A stretch of DNA of 64,000 nt from Sulfobacillus acidophilus DSM 10332 (GCA_000237975.1 CP003179.1:124001-188000), one strand, 5' to 3'; counted from the stretch's first letter, positions 12,712 to 22,333 are shown. The notes: generated by a model not told the origin, from the sequence alone. Made by a program: numbers and translations.

Positions 12712-14286
12712 ATGGCAGTGGACATCAAGGGTCCAACGGTTCCGGGAAGCGAACGCATTTTAACATCGGACGCGCTCACCTTTCTGGAGGATTTGCATCG
12801 GACCTTTAACCCGCGGCGGTTGGAGCGGTTACGCGCCCGTCAGGAAATCCAACAACGCATCTTTCAGGGATGGCGGCCGGACTTTCGGCCGGATACCCGA
12901 GAGATACGGGAATCCGAATGGACGGTGGGAACCATACCCGCCGATCTCACGGATCGCCGGGTGGAAATCACCGGTCCGACGGATCGCAAAATGGTGATTA
13001 ATGCCCTGAATTCCGGGGCTCGGGTCTTTATGGCCGACTTCGAAGACGCGAACAGTCCGACTTGGACCAACCTGGTTTTGGGTCAGATGAACTTAATCGA
13101 CGCGATTGAGCGGACGATTACGTTCGAATCGCCTCAGGGGGAGACATACCGCTTAAAGGATCAGGTGGCCACCTTGGTGGTGCGACCGCGGGGATGGCAT
13201 TTGCCCGAGCGGCATCTGACGGTAGACGGTGAACCGATGGCGGGAGCCTTGGTCGATTTCGGACTGTACGTGTTTCACAACGCCCGCCGACTGGTGGAAC
13301 GAGGGAGTGCCCCCTATTTATATTTGCCGAAACTCGAAAACATGGAAGAAGCCCAGTTGTGGGAAGACGTGCTCGGCTGGGCGGAGGAGCGGGTGGGGCT
13401 TCCCTTCGGCACCATGAAAGTGACGGTACTGATTGAAACCATTTTAGCGGCTTTTGAAATGGAAGAGATTTTGTGGGCCTTGCGTCCGCACATTGTGGGA
13501 TTGAATGCGGGCCGCTGGGACTATCTGTTCAGCATTATTAAGAAATTCCGTCGCCAACCGGACGTCATGCCGGCCGACCGGCAGCAAATTACCATGACCG
13601 TGCCGTTTATGCGGGCATACACCGAACTTTTGGTCAAAACCTGTCATCGGCGGGGGGCTTATGCCATTGGAGGCATGGCGGCATTTATCCCGAGCCGCCG
13701 GGATCCGGAGATTAACCGCGTGGCGCTGGCGAAAGTCGAGGACGACAAAGAGCGGGAAGCGCGTGACGGATTCGACGGGACCTGGGTGGCCCATCCCGAC
13801 CTCGTGCCGGTTGCGACCGCCGTTTTTGACCGGGTGCTGGGGCCGCGTCCTCATCAACGCGACCGCCAACGGGACGATGTGGTCGTAACCGCCGACGATT
13901 TACTGGATTTCCGGGTACCCGGAGGCACCATGACCGAGGCGGGACTGAAAAATAATGTGGCGGTTGCCATCCAATACTTGGCGGCTTGGCTCGGCGGTTC
14001 GGGGGCGGTGGGGCTTTATAACCTGATGGAGGATGCGGCGACCGCGGAAATTGCCCGGGCCCAAGTGTGGCAGTGGATTACCCATGGCGTGCGGTTGTCC
14101 GACGGTAAGCCGGTGACGGCCCAACTGGTGGAACGGTTAATTCAAGAAGGCCTTCAGGAATGGGGAGCCCATTGGCCCGAACGGGATGCGGCGGTGGACG
14201 TTTTCCGGTCGGTCGCCTTGTCGTCCGAATGGGTCGATTTTCTCACATTGCCGGCCTATGACCGCCTGTTAGCGATTTTACATTAA
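12712..14286 (+). CDS. aceB: Malate synthase A
   Basis: 524 residues, normal for malate synthase A. It condenses glyoxylate with acetyl-CoA to malate in the glyoxylate shunt. Clear segments are MADFEDANSPTWTNL near residue 104, VRPRGWHLPERH near 156, the LPKLENMEEAQLWEDV stretch near 205, NAGRWDYLFS near 265, and MTVPFMRAY near 297. GGGAGGGAATCAGAC precedes ATG 12712. The 275-base upstream gap contains an inverted repeat TCGC-N10-GCGA around 12513-12530 but no convincing promoter. The isocitrate lyase gene follows after 18 bases, so the two form an operon for growth on C2 units or fatty acids. Confidence 0.96.
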   Translation: MAVDIKGPTVPGSERILTSDALTFLEDLHRTFNPRRLERLRARQEIQQRIFQGWRPDFRPDTREIRESEWTVGTIPADLTDRRVEITGPTDRKMVINALNSGARVFMADFEDANSPTWTNLVLGQMNLIDAIERTITFESPQGETYRLKDQVATLVVRPRGWHLPERHLTVDGEPMAGALVDFGLYVFHNARRLVERGSAPYLYLPKLENMEEAQLWEDVLGWAEERVGLPFGTMKVTVLIETILAAFEMEEILWALRPHIVGLNAGRWDYLFSIIKKFRRQPDVMPADRQQITMTVPFMRAYTELLVKTCHRRGAYAIGGMAAFIPSRRDPEINRVALAKVEDDKEREARDGFDGTWVAHPDLVPVATAVFDRVLGPRPHQRDRQRDDVVVTADDLLDFRVPGGTMTEAGLKNNVAVAIQYLAAWLGGSGAVGLYNLMEDAATAEIARAQVWQWITHGVRLSDGKPVTAQLVERLIQEGLQEWGAHWPERDAAVDVFRSVALSSEWVDFLTLPAYDRLLAILH

Positions 14287-14304
14287 TGAGGAGGGGCTAA
14301 ACGC

Positions 14305-15585
14305 ATGACGGAGTTGAACGATCGCATCCGGATGATCGAGGAGCAATGGCGCACGCCACGGTTTGAGGGAATTACCCGGGGATACGGCGCGGCCGACGTG
14401 GCGAAGTTGCAGGGAAGCGTCATGATTGAGCACACCTTGGCGCGACGAGGCGCCGAGCGGCTCTGGCGGCTTTTGCATGAACGTCATTTTGTCCCCGCGT
14501 TGGGCGCTTTGACGGGTAATCAAGCGGTCCAGCAAGTCAAGGCGGGGTTGGAAGCCATCTATTTGAGCGGATGGCAGGTGGCTGCCGACGCCAACTTGGC
14601 CGGGCAAACGTATCCCGATCAGTCGTTATACCCGGCGAACAGCGTGCCCGAAGTCGTGCGTCGGATCAATCGGGCGCTGATGCGGGCCGACCAGATTGAC
14701 ACGTTGGAAGGTCGGCACGGTACCGACTGGTTTGCGCCCATTGTGGCCGATGCGGAAGCCGGGTTCGGCGGTCCCTTAAACGTCTTTGAATTGACGAAGG
14801 CGCTGATTGAGGCGGGTGCGGCCGGGGTGCATCTCGAAGACCAAATGTCATCCGAAAAGAAATGCGGGCATATGGGCGGGAAAGTGCTGATTCCCACTTC
14901 TTGGGCGGTACGCAACTTGACGGCGGCCCGTTTGGCCATGGATGTGCTGGGCGTGCCGACCATCTTGGTGGCCCGAACCGATGCGAACGGGGCCAACCTT
15001 CTCACGTCCGACGTCGATCCGGCCGACCATCCCTTTATGACCGGGGAACGCACGGCGGAAGGCTTTTACCGGGTCAAGAGCGGGCTGGATCAGGCGGTGC
15101 ACCGAGGGCTGGCCTACGCGCCCTATGCGGACATGATTTGGTGCGAAACCTCGGAACCCGATTTAGACGAAGCGCGGGAATTTGCCCGACGGATTCACGC
15201 GGAATTCCCCGGCAAGCTTTTAGCCTACAACTGCTCGCCGTCATTTAACTGGCGCCGTCGTTGGGATGAGCGGGGGCTGGAACGCTTCCAAATCGAATTG
15301 GCCGACATGGGCTATAAGTTCCAGTTCATTACGCTGGCCGGATTCCACGCGTTGAATTACAGCATGTTTCAGCTGGCCCACGACTATAAGGCAAACGGCA
15401 TGAAGGCCTATGCCGATTTGCAGGATCAGGAATTTCAGGCCGAAAAAGACGGGTACACGGCCGTTCGGCATCAGCGGGAAGTGGGGGCCGGGTATTTTGA
15501 CGAGGTGTCGCTAGTGATTTCCGGCGGTTCGTCCTCAACCATTGCGTTGGTCGGTTCGACCGAAGAAGCGCAATTTCAATCGTAA
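14305..15585 (+). CDS. aceA: Isocitrate lyase
   Basis: 426 residues, normal length. It cleaves isocitrate to succinate and glyoxylate. The signature KKCGHMGGK is at residues 185-193 with catalytic Cys187. [17 protein letters not shown] near residue 147 gives acidic metal ligands, and [12 protein letters not shown] near 306 is the other conserved block. GAGGAGGGG lies nine bases before ATG 14305. It is co-transcribed with aceB, and together they bypass the decarboxylating steps of the TCA cycle. Confidence 0.97.
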   Translation: MTELNDRIRMIEEQWRTPRFEGITRGYGAADVAKLQGSVMIEHTLARRGAERLWRLLHERHFVPALGALTGNQAVQQVKAGLEAIYLSGWQVAADANLAGQTYPDQSLYPANSVPEVVRRINRALMRADQIDTLEGRHGTDWFAPIVADAEAGFGGPLNVFELTKALIEAGAAGVHLEDQMSSEKKCGHMGGKVLIPTSWAVRNLTAARLAMDVLGVPTILVARTDANGANLLTSDVDPADHPFMTGERTAEGFYRVKSGLDQAVHRGLAYAPYADMIWCETSEPDLDEAREFARRIHAEFPGKLLAYNCSPSFNWRRRWDERGLERFQIELADMGYKFQFITLAGFHALNYSMFQLAHDYKANGMKAYADLQDQEFQAEKDGYTAVRHQREVGAGYFDEVSLVISGGSSSTIALVGSTEEAQFQS

Positions 15586-15632
15586 TCTTGGTTGGCGACG
15601 GGTTCGGGGAGGAAGACTAACAAAGGAGGCGC

Positions 15633-15818
15633 ATGACCATGCCGCGTTGTGTGACGAATGGGTATCATGGGGATCATGGGGTGTTGGTGGACGTTTATGC
15701 GTGTCGGGCCTGTCATACGCTCTGGTGCCGCCATTGTGAAGCGGAGTCCCTCACCTGTCCCACGTGTGGGGGCGCCGAGGTTGACCAGATGACGCTGGGC
15801 GACGACGCGTATCTCTAA
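15633..15818 (+). CDS. Small zinc-ribbon-like protein
   Basis: 61 residues with three CxxC pairs (CRAC, CRHC, CPTC) between residues 25 and 45, a pattern expected to bind one or two zinc ions. AAGGAGG is four to five bases before ATG 15633, a strong initiation site. It follows aceA by 47 bases in the same direction, so it may be the third gene of the operon. No family is recognised, and a structural zinc or nucleic-acid or protein binding role is all that can be suggested. Confidence 0.65.
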   Translation: MTMPRCVTNGYHGDHGVLVDVYACRACHTLWCRHCEAESLTCPTCGGAEVDQMTLGDDAYL

Positions 15819-15876
15819 TCCGGCTTGAATCCGATCAGGCGAGCGGCTGTCCGGAAAAGGCAGCCGCTTTGCTTCG

Positions 15877-17007
15877 CTATCGGCGGATATGGACCCGGTT
15901 TTGCCAGAGAATGGCCAGTGCATGCCGGCGTAGGGTATCATAGTCGGTCCGTTGGGTGGCAATTCCCAAGTAGTCTTCGAGCAAGAGCTGATTTTCCAGG
16001 AAAAAAGGCGCCCAAAAAGCGGTGAGCGGATAGAAAATCCGGGCCATGCCGGAAGCCGCCTTCCAGGACGGTCCCAGCGTGTGACGCAAGAGCTGGTCAT
16101 AGTGGGTCAAGGGGACGTGGGATTGGAGATGGCGGACGATGGCATCGGCGGCCAAATGGCCGGAAACTAAGGCGGAATAGATGCCCTCGGCCGAAAACGG
16201 ATCCATGAGGCCGGCGGCGTCGCCGACCCATAAGACCCGGCCTTTGATCGGAGGGACCCAGCGATGCCGATACGGTAAAGGATGCGCCCGGACCGTCCGG
16301 GCGGGGGGCAAATCCCCGAAAATCGCGGTCATGAACGTATCCAGCATCTTTTTTAGAGCCAGTCCCTCCGCGCGAAAAGAGCCCACCCCAACATTTAGGA
16401 TAGGCGATCGGGGAATGACCCAGGCATAGCCCCAAGGAATTTCGGTAAAATGGATTTCCACCCGGTCGCGAAAGCGATCGTAAAACGTGGGGGACACCGG
16501 GACTTCCACTTCCAGAGCCGCGCCCATTCGCGGGCGGGGCAACCCTAATAGGCGTCGGCTCGGTCCCTGGCCGCCGTCGGCGGCGATAACGTAACGGGCC
16601 TGAAACGGTCCGCGGGAGGTCATCACCCCGACCCCGTCGGGTTCTTCTTTCAGCCCGGTGACCGGATGTTCGGTCAGGACGACGGCGCCGGCGGTTTCGG
16701 CGTGCCGGGTTAGCCATGCGTCAAATTCTGGCCGGTCCACAATATGACAATAGGGTTCGGGCCGGGTCAGGGTCACCGGAGGCAGCCGGGCGGCCTGGCA
16801 GGTCCACTGATAGGGGTGGGTTTGGAGGACGGCGGAATAGTCCGGCGGCAACCAGGCTAAGGCGCGGTCGGTCAACGCGCCTCCGCAAGGCTTTACCCGC
16901 GGAATCGCCGCCTTTTCCAGAAGACGCACCTGAAGCCCGGATTCGGCGAGCCGACGCGCAGCGGTGGCGCCTCCCGGTCCCGCTCCGATGACGATCACAT
17001 CATCCAT
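15877..17007 (-). CDS. Geranylgeranyl reductase-family FAD oxidoreductase
   Basis: 376 residues. The N-terminus is the FAD-binding Rossmann motif VIVIGAGPGGATAARRLAES at residues 4-23, followed by KPCGGALTDRAL, which is the hallmark of the geranylgeranyl reductase family. A later VLWVGDAAGLMDPFSAEGIY is the second flavin motif. Such enzymes saturate double bonds of isoprenoid chains or lipids, or act as electron-transfer flavoprotein dehydrogenases. The start at 17007 follows AAGGGAGA by seven bases. With HMG-CoA reductase at 46.1 kb, a role in isoprenoid quinone or lipid modification is plausible. Confidence 0.82.
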   Translation of the reverse strand: MDDVIVIGAGPGGATAARRLAESGLQVRLLEKAAIPRVKPCGGALTDRALAWLPPDYSAVLQTHPYQWTCQAARLPPVTLTRPEPYCHIVDRPEFDAWLTRHAETAGAVVLTEHPVTGLKEEPDGVGVMTSRGPFQARYVIAADGGQGPSRRLLGLPRPRMGAALEVEVPVSPTFYDRFRDRVEIHFTEIPWGYAWVIPRSPILNVGVGSFRAEGLALKKMLDTFMTAIFGDLPPARTVRAHPLPYRHRWVPPIKGRVLWVGDAAGLMDPFSAEGIYSALVSGHLAADAIVRHLQSHVPLTHYDQLLRHTLGPSWKAASGMARIFYPLTAFWAPFFLENQLLLEDYLGIATQRTDYDTLRRHALAILWQNRVHIRR

Positions 17008-17131
17008 GAAAGTCTCCCTTCGATCACGCACGCTGGCCACATGTCTTAACAAAATCTTAACCGAACGATCATAAAACGTTAATCTTGGGGGACCATGATG
17101 CCAGGGGGAGTCTCAGGAGGAGGACGACATC

Positions 17132-18481
17132 ATGGCCCACACCAACACCACCGAATCGCTGAATCAAGCGCCGCTATCACTCTATCATTTTAAAACCGCT
17201 CTTATTACCGGGATGGGTTATTTTACCGACGCCTATGATCTCTTTATTATCGGGGCGGCATTGGCTTTGATTCAAGCCGAATGGGCCCCCAGGCAATATA
17301 TGATCGGCTTGGTCGGGTCAATCGCTCTTTTGGCGGCATTTTTAGGGGCGTTGATTTTCGGACGGTTGGCGGACGTGTGGGGACGAAGCCGTCTCTATGG
17401 ACTCGAAGCGGCCTTGATGACCGTGGGGGCCCTGGTATCGGCCATGGCCCCGAATGTGACGGGGCTATTGATTGGCCGGGTATTGGTGGGACTCGGCATC
17501 GGCGGGGATTACCCGGTGAGTGCCGTCTTGATGAGTGAATTCGCCAACGTGCGGGACCGGGGAAAATTGGTCGGCATGGTCTTTTCCATGCAAGCGCTGG
17601 GTCTTTTGGTCGGGCCGATGGTCGCGATGACGCTTTTGGCGGCGGGGATACCGTCCCATTTGGCCTGGCGGCTCATGCTCGGATTTGGCGCCGTTCCCGC
17701 GGGCGTCATCATTTATTTTCGCCGGCGGATGCCGGAATCTCCGCGCTATCGGGCCCAAATAATGGAGGAGTCCTCCGCCCCGCCCGCGCGTTTGACTTTG
17801 GGACAAGTCCTCTCCCATCCCCAGCTTTTGCGGGTCCTGATTGGGGTGGCCGGGACCTGGTTCCTCTTTGATTATGCCTACTATGGCAATTCCATCTCCC
17901 TGCCGTTGGTGTTGAAGGCGGTTGCGCCTCATGCGTCTCACTTGGCGGATATGGCATGGTCGTTGATTATTTTCGCGGTGTTTGCCTTACCGGGCTATGT
18001 CGTCGCGTTTTTGACCATTGATCGGATCGGACATCGTCGGTTGCAATGGATCGGCTTTTTGATCATGGCGGGCGCCTTTCTCGCTATCCGGTGGGTACCT
18101 GTGCTGACCGAGTGGATTCCCGGGTTTTTGGCGATTTTTGGGGTGAGCTACTTTTTTTCGGAATTTGGGCCTAACACGACGACGTTTGTCTTGACCGCCG
18201 AAGTCTTTCCGGTCCATATTCGCACCAGTGCCCATGGCATCGCCTCGGGATTGGCGAAATTCGGCGCTTTTATCGGCGTGTTCTTGTTCCCCATTTTGGA
18301 ACATCGGTGGGGCGTGCGGGGCACTCTCATGATGACCGGCCTACTGTCCCTCGCGGGCCTCGGCTTAACCTTTCTTTTACCGGAACCGGCCGGTCGCTCG
18401 CTCGAAGAGGTCGGCGCCCTGACGCTTCAGGCGCCGGACCAGCCACCTACCCCGGATTCCCGCCGTTCGCTGATGCCCTAA
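17132..18481 (+). CDS. MFS transporter (phosphate/metabolite:H+ symporter-like)
   Basis: 449 residues with about twelve membrane helices. The loop after helix 2 reads GRLADVWGRSRLYG, the classic MFS motif. GLGIGGDYPVSAVLMSEFAN and the acidic FTDAYDLFIIGAAL in helix 1 resemble the phosphate:H+ symporter branch and sugar or aromatic-acid symporters. GGAGGAGG is seven bases before ATG 17132. The substrate cannot be read from sequence. The gene overlaps the convergent LigB-like gene by four bases. Confidence 0.82.
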   Translation: MAHTNTTESLNQAPLSLYHFKTALITGMGYFTDAYDLFIIGAALALIQAEWAPRQYMIGLVGSIALLAAFLGALIFGRLADVWGRSRLYGLEAALMTVGALVSAMAPNVTGLLIGRVLVGLGIGGDYPVSAVLMSEFANVRDRGKLVGMVFSMQALGLLVGPMVAMTLLAAGIPSHLAWRLMLGFGAVPAGVIIYFRRRMPESPRYRAQIMEESSAPPARLTLGQVLSHPQLLRVLIGVAGTWFLFDYAYYGNSISLPLVLKAVAPHASHLADMAWSLIIFAVFALPGYVVAFLTIDRIGHRRLQWIGFLIMAGAFLAIRWVPVLTEWIPGFLAIFGVSYFFSEFGPNTTTFVLTAEVFPVHIRTSAHGIASGLAKFGAFIGVFLFPILEHRWGVRGTLMMTGLLSLAGLGLTFLLPEPAGRSLEEVGALTLQAPDQPPTPDSRRSLMP

Positions 18482-19284
18482 TCGCTCTCAAACGTGACGA
18501 CATCGAGGGAAGCGGCTTGGTATTCGAGCGCATGGGCCCAGTGGTGCGTTCGGATCGGGGTCGAGAGGGCCCCGGATAAGACGGCAAGCGGTTTAAGGTC
18601 GCCTTCGGGTGCAAGACGTTTCATCCAATCGTCCGGCATGTGCCATAAGGCGTCCCAATCGGCGGCCAATAGTCGGGCGATGACCGCATCCAGAGCGTTC
18701 AACGTCTCGTCGTCCAGCTGATCCGGCGGGTGGCCCCAATAATCCAAGCGATGTAAAAGGGACCCGGTGGCCACTAAGGCGACTTGCCGAGAGCCGGTTG
18801 CGATTTCCAGCGCTTGACCGAAGGCGACATGTTCGGCGAGGTCCAAAAAGCGGGCGATGCCAAACGGGACGATGGGCCAGTGGGCTTCGGGGTCCAGATT
18901 CATCAACGGGCCAAAGGCTCCATGGTCGAGTCCCCAGCGTGTTGTCGACGCTATTCGGGACCTGGTCGACGGGCTGGTTAAAATTTGCTCGACTAATGCC
19001 GCGTCTTCGGTGGGATGATAAGCGATATCATAATAGGCATCGGGAAAGCCGTCGTAGTCGTAAATCAGGGGAACGGGAGAAGCTTTGGCCATCGGGATTT
19101 GATGCCAGCCCTGAAAATGGGGCGAAACGGTGATCAGGGCGTCAATGCCGCGTTGCCGCCAGGCTTGACCGACTTGTTGCAAGGCGGTATGAATCGCCGT
19201 GTGGGGTAAAAATCCGGGCGCTTTTTCGGCCAGCGGGATAATCGTGGGCGTGTTCGGAACATAGGCGGCGGCAACAATCATCAT
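18478..19284 (-). CDS. LigB/DODA-type extradiol dioxygenase-like protein
   Basis: 268 residues from ATG 19284, which follows GAGGGG. The class III extradiol fold is suggested by ITVSPHF (His56), DYDGFPDAYYDIAYHP near residues 76-91, and WGLDHGAFGPLMNL (His121), which match DODA/LigB proteins. The first metal His, normally in a segment like SHGSP or VPHPP, is replaced here: AAYVPNTP has Asn11. The protein may therefore bind metal differently or have lost ring-cleavage activity. It could also belong to the Memo-like branch of the same superfamily. No aromatic pathway genes are nearby. Confidence 0.72.
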   Translation of the reverse strand: MMIVAAAYVPNTPTIIPLAEKAPGFLPHTAIHTALQQVGQAWRQRGIDALITVSPHFQGWHQIPMAKASPVPLIYDYDGFPDAYYDIAYHPTEDAALVEQILTSPSTRSRIASTTRWGLDHGAFGPLMNLDPEAHWPIVPFGIARFLDLAEHVAFGQALEIATGSRQVALVATGSLLHRLDYWGHPPDQLDDETLNALDAVIARLLAADWDALWHMPDDWMKRLAPEGDLKPLAVLSGALSTPIRTHHWAHALEYQAASLDVVTFESD

Positions 19285-19407
19285 GGACCCCTCATTTCCA
19301 AAATTTGCTTCAGCATACCATATCGCCGCCGTGGGCAAGATGGCAAATTCGGTGTGACTTACCGTTGCGTCGAGGGGATGAATTTGATATTCTTTCGATG
19401 GCGCACT

Positions 19408-19436
19408 TTGACGCCACAACACAGGTTTGATATGAT
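19408..19436 (+). promoter_or_regulatory. Sigma-A promoter of tRNA-Arg/tadA
   Basis: TTGACG (19408-19413) and TATGAT (19431-19436) are 17 bases apart, about 33 bases before the tRNA. Confidence 0.8.
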
Positions 19437-19468
19437 GATGTCCTCAAAGCGAGGGCAAGGAGAGGTAT

Positions 19469-19544
19469 GCGCCCGTAGCTCAGGGGATAGAGCAGAGGTT
19501 TCCTAAACCTTGTGTCGGTGGTTCGAGTCCTCCCGGGCGCACCA
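19469..19544 (+). tRNA. tRNA-Arg (anticodon CCT)
   Basis: A 76-base cloverleaf: the acceptor stem GCGCCCG pairs with CGGGCGC, the anticodon loop TTCCTAA carries CCT (reads AGG), the T-arm is GGTGG-TTCGAGT-CCTCC, and the CCA end is encoded. Confidence 0.96.
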
Positions 19545-19555
19545 AACGTTTTTTG

Positions 19556-20011
19556 GTGACATATGACGCGTGGATGCGCCTAGCTCTTGAGGAGGCGCAA
19601 CGAGCGGCAGACACCGGAGAGGTACCGGTGGGGGCCGTATTAATTGATGACGCGGGCCAGGTGGTGGCACGCAATCATAATCAACGGGAAACGCAGCAGG
19701 ATCCGACCGCGCACGCGGAAATGCTCGTGTTGCGGGAGGGGGCTCAACGCCGCGGCAGTTGGCGGTTAACCGGGTATACGTTGGTCGTGACTCTGGAGCC
19801 GTGTGCCATGTGCGCAGGAGCCATTGTGCTGGCCCGCATCGACCGATTGGTCTTTGGGGCCTGGGACCCTAAGGCGGGAGCGGTTGAAAGTCTTTATCAT
19901 CTGGTGACCGATCCCCGGTTAAATCATCGGGTGGAGGTTGTGCCGGGGGTTCTGGCGGAAACCGGCGGAATGCTCTTGAAGGAGTTCTTTCGGGCGCGAC
20001 GTCACAAGTGA
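19556..20011 (+). CDS. tadA: tRNA-specific adenosine deaminase
   Basis: About 151 residues. It converts A34 to inosine in tRNA-Arg(ACG). The zinc and proton-relay residues are in TAHAEM (His53, Glu55) and TLEPCAMCAGA (Cys83, Cys86), with EVPVGAVLI near residue 22. Start codons are non-ATG: GTG 19556, or TTG 19553 one codon earlier; neither has a good ribosome site because the gene starts only 12-14 bases after the tRNA-Arg CCA, so it is probably read from the same transcript. A partner role next to an arginine tRNA is neat, though the CCT isoacceptor is not its substrate. Confidence 0.93.
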   Translation: MTYDAWMRLALEEAQRAADTGEVPVGAVLIDDAGQVVARNHNQRETQQDPTAHAEMLVLREGAQRRGSWRLTGYTLVVTLEPCAMCAGAIVLARIDRLVFGAWDPKAGAVESLYHLVTDPRLNHRVEVVPGVLAETGGMLLKEFFRARRHK

Positions 20012-20022
20012 ATAATGAATGC

Positions 20023-20116
20023 GGAGAGGTGTCTGAGCTGGTCGAAGGAGCCCGACTCGAAATCGGGTAGGCGGCTTATCCCCGTCTCGTGGGTTCGAAT
20101 CCCACCCTCTCCGCCA
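20023..20116 (+). tRNA. tRNA-Ser (anticodon CGA)
   Basis: A class II tRNA of 94 bases with a long variable arm. GGAGAGG pairs with CCTCTCC, the anticodon loop ACTCGAAAT region carries CGA (reads TCG), and GCCA closes the 3' end. Confidence 0.95.
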
Positions 20117-20128
20117 TGGATCTCATAT

Positions 20129-20222
20129 GGAGGGGTGGCCGAGTGGTTTAAGGCGCACGCCTGGAAAGCGTGTTGGCGGGCCCAAACCTGCCTCGAGGGT
20201 TCGAATCCCTCCTCCTCCGCCA
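20129..20222 (+). tRNA. tRNA-Ser (anticodon GGA)
   Basis: A class II tRNA of 94 bases. The acceptor GGAGGGG pairs with CTCCTCC (one G-U), CTGGAAA carries GGA (reads TCC/TCT), the variable arm is long, and CCA is encoded. It lies 12 bases after the previous tRNA-Ser. Confidence 0.95.
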
Positions 20223-20249
20223 TTTGGATTAAGCCATGGAGTTGCATCG

Positions 20250-20345
20250 ATTGGGTCCCGCGCGGACGGCCCCTGTGAACCCCGTCAGGCCCGGAAGGGA
20301 GCAGCGGTAAGCAGATCGGCTGTGGTGCCGTGGGAGTGCCTGATC
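20250..20345 (+). ncRNA. ffs: Signal recognition particle RNA (small bacterial type)
   Basis: The conserved core is present: GTCAGGCCCGGAAGGGAGCA (20284-20303), then GCGGTAAGCAGA, the GGAA-tetraloop domain that binds Ffh. Flanking arms can fold back to close the rod. It sits between tRNA-Ser and dnaX as in many Firmicutes. The ends are approximate. A short AGCC/GGCT hairpin and an eight-T run (to about 20373) probably terminate it. Confidence 0.9.
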
Positions 20346-20417
20346 GGTGCAGCCCTATGGCTTAATTTTTTTTCTCGCGCACGGTACAATAGAAGGGCAA
20401 CTGGAGGGACGGAACCG

Positions 20418-22004
20418 ATGGCGCATCAAGCCTTATACCGCGTATACCGGCCCCGGACCTTTTCGGAAGTGGCCGGGCAGCGCCGGACCGTGGCCACGCT
20501 TCGGGAAGCGGTACGCCAGGGGCGGGTTGCCCATGCGTATTTGTTTGCCGGTCCCCGGGGGACCGGAAAGACCAGTATTGCCCGGATTTTGGCCAAAACG
20601 TTAAACTGTGCCGCTCCCACCGAAGCCGGCGATCCGTGCTTGACCTGTACCTCGTGTCAAGCGGTGGAACAAGGCAACCATCTTGATGTGATTGAAATCG
20701 ATGCCGCGTCCAACCGCGGGATTGACGAAATCCGGGAGATTAAAGAACGGATTTATCACCAAACCGCCATGAGTCGGTATAAGGTGTACATCGTCGACGA
20801 AGTGCATATGTTGACACCGGAGGCCTTCAATGCGCTACTGAAAACCTTGGAAGAACCGCCAAGCCATGTGGTGTTTATCTTGGCCACGACCGAGCCGCAG
20901 AAACTGCCCGTCACGGTGTTGTCGCGTTGTCAACGATATGAGTTTCAACGATTAAGCTTGGAGGATATCGTGGATCGGCTGACCCGGGTCGTCCACGAGG
21001 AATCGGTTGCCTTTGAGCCGGAAGCGTTACAAATGATTGCCGACCATGCCGACGGCGCCCTCCGCGATGCGTTAAGCATGCTCGATCAGGTGATTGCGAT
21101 GCATGGGGCGGTGCGCTTGGCGGATAGCATTGAGGTGTTGGGGGCGCTACACCCGGAGCGTTTGGCCACCCTCATCGGGGCATTGGGGCAAAGCGTGGAC
21201 AGCGTGGTTCGAGCCCTGGCCGAATTGGTCGACGCCGGCGCCGATTATACGCGGATTTTGCGCGATACGGCTCGTCATCTGCGAGACGTCATGGTGTACC
21301 GGCTAGCAGGAGGTGCCGTATTTGCCCCCTACCGTCGGGAGTGGTTGGAAAGGGTCGATCGCGAGCTTCCTGCCGCCATACCGGAAGCGGCCTGGATTCA
21401 GGCCGCCGATGTGTTGGCGGAAGCCGAATCCCGTATCAAAGGGGGATTCCCCCCGGATTTGGCCACGGAGCTGGGGTTGTTTAAAGCGCAACAGCTATTG
21501 GCGGGAGACGCGACACGTGGACGGGAGCGCCCTCGACCCGAGGCTTTGGAACCGGCTTTCGTGCCGTCTTTCGCGGCCGCGCCGCCTTCAACCCCGCCGC
21601 CTCCGGCTACAGCGACTGTTCCGACACTCGAGCGGGCCAAAGGGTCCGGGCGCAGTCAAGAAGTGCTGGAATTGGTGCGCCGGGAGCGTCCGTCGACGTA
21701 TGCGCTTTTGCAATCCGCCCAATTTGTCGACCTCGGCAATAATCAATGGGCCATCCAATTTGAATTTCCGGCCCATCTCAATTTGATGGAACAAACCACC
21801 AATCGGGACGTTTTTACCCGCGCGTTTAAGGCGGTGTTTGGGCCGGCGGCGGGGTTTCGCTTGGAAATCCGTCCGTCGGGCGACCAGGCGACCGGCCCGT
21901 CTCCCTTGGTGGAGGAAATCCGTCAATGGTTTGGTGAGGATGTACGGCTGGTGGGGTTTGACGAGGACGCTCGGGAAGATATGAATGGAGGGGATCCGCG
22001 ATGA
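20418..22004 (+). CDS. dnaX: DNA polymerase III subunits gamma/tau
   Basis: 528 residues. The clamp-loader ATPase is shown by Walker A GPRGTGKT at residues 45-52, zinc cysteines 64, 74, 77 and 80, and a DEVHML Walker B near 122. The C-terminal part after residue 370 is Pro/Ala-rich and then a tau-like tail. ATG 20418 is placed by GGAGGG twelve bases upstream; a longer frame would run back through the SRP RNA and a tRNA. A TACAAT at 20385-20390 may be its own -10. The stop overlaps the next gene's ATG. Confidence 0.95.
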   Translation: MAHQALYRVYRPRTFSEVAGQRRTVATLREAVRQGRVAHAYLFAGPRGTGKTSIARILAKTLNCAAPTEAGDPCLTCTSCQAVEQGNHLDVIEIDAASNRGIDEIREIKERIYHQTAMSRYKVYIVDEVHMLTPEAFNALLKTLEEPPSHVVFILATTEPQKLPVTVLSRCQRYEFQRLSLEDIVDRLTRVVHEESVAFEPEALQMIADHADGALRDALSMLDQVIAMHGAVRLADSIEVLGALHPERLATLIGALGQSVDSVVRALAELVDAGADYTRILRDTARHLRDVMVYRLAGGAVFAPYRREWLERVDRELPAAIPEAAWIQAADVLAEAESRIKGGFPPDLATELGLFKAQQLLAGDATRGRERPRPEALEPAFVPSFAAAPPSTPPPPATATVPTLERAKGSGRSQEVLELVRRERPSTYALLQSAQFVDLGNNQWAIQFEFPAHLNLMEQTTNRDVFTRAFKAVFGPAAGFRLEIRPSGDQATGPSPLVEEIRQWFGEDVRLVGFDEDAREDMNGGDPR

Positions 22005-22333
22005 GTTTCAACCAGAACAATATGCAGAAAATGATGAAGCAGATGCAAAAGATGCAACAAGACGTCGCACGCGTACAAGAGGAACTGAAAACCGCGCAGG
22101 TTGAGGCGGTAGCCGGCGGTGGCGTGGTGAAAGCGGTGTTTAACGGGCATGGTGAAATTCAATCCCTGACGATTTTGCCCGAGGCGGTCGATCCCGAGGA
22201 TGTCGAGATGCTACAAGATTTGATATTAGCCGCCGTGCGGCAAGGACAGGCGGATGCCCAGAAGCTGGCGGAAGAACGGTTGGGAGCTGTCACTCAAAAT
22301 TTGCGTGTGCCCGGGATGCCAGGGTTATTCTAA
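22001..22333 (+). CDS. ybaB: YbaB/EbfC nucleoid-associated protein
   Basis: 110 residues. The N-terminus is a Met/Gln/Lys-rich helix (MQKMMKQMQKMQQDVARVQE), followed by a short beta section with VEAVAGGGVVKAVFNGHGE. Family members are dimeric DNA-binding proteins that coat the nucleoid. The ATG overlaps the dnaX stop (ATGA), and recR follows without a gap, the standard dnaX-ybaB-recR operon. Confidence 0.94.
   Translation: MSFNQNNMQKMMKQMQKMQQDVARVQEELKTAQVEAVAGGGVVKAVFNGHGEIQSLTILPEAVDPEDVEMLQDLILAAVRQGQADAQKLAEERLGAVTQNLRVPGMPGLF

Noticed and set aside
20127-20417. N-terminal extension of dnaX through tRNA-Ser and SRP RNA.
   Set aside because: The extension overlaps structural RNAs, and the family N-terminus and ribosome site fit ATG 20418.
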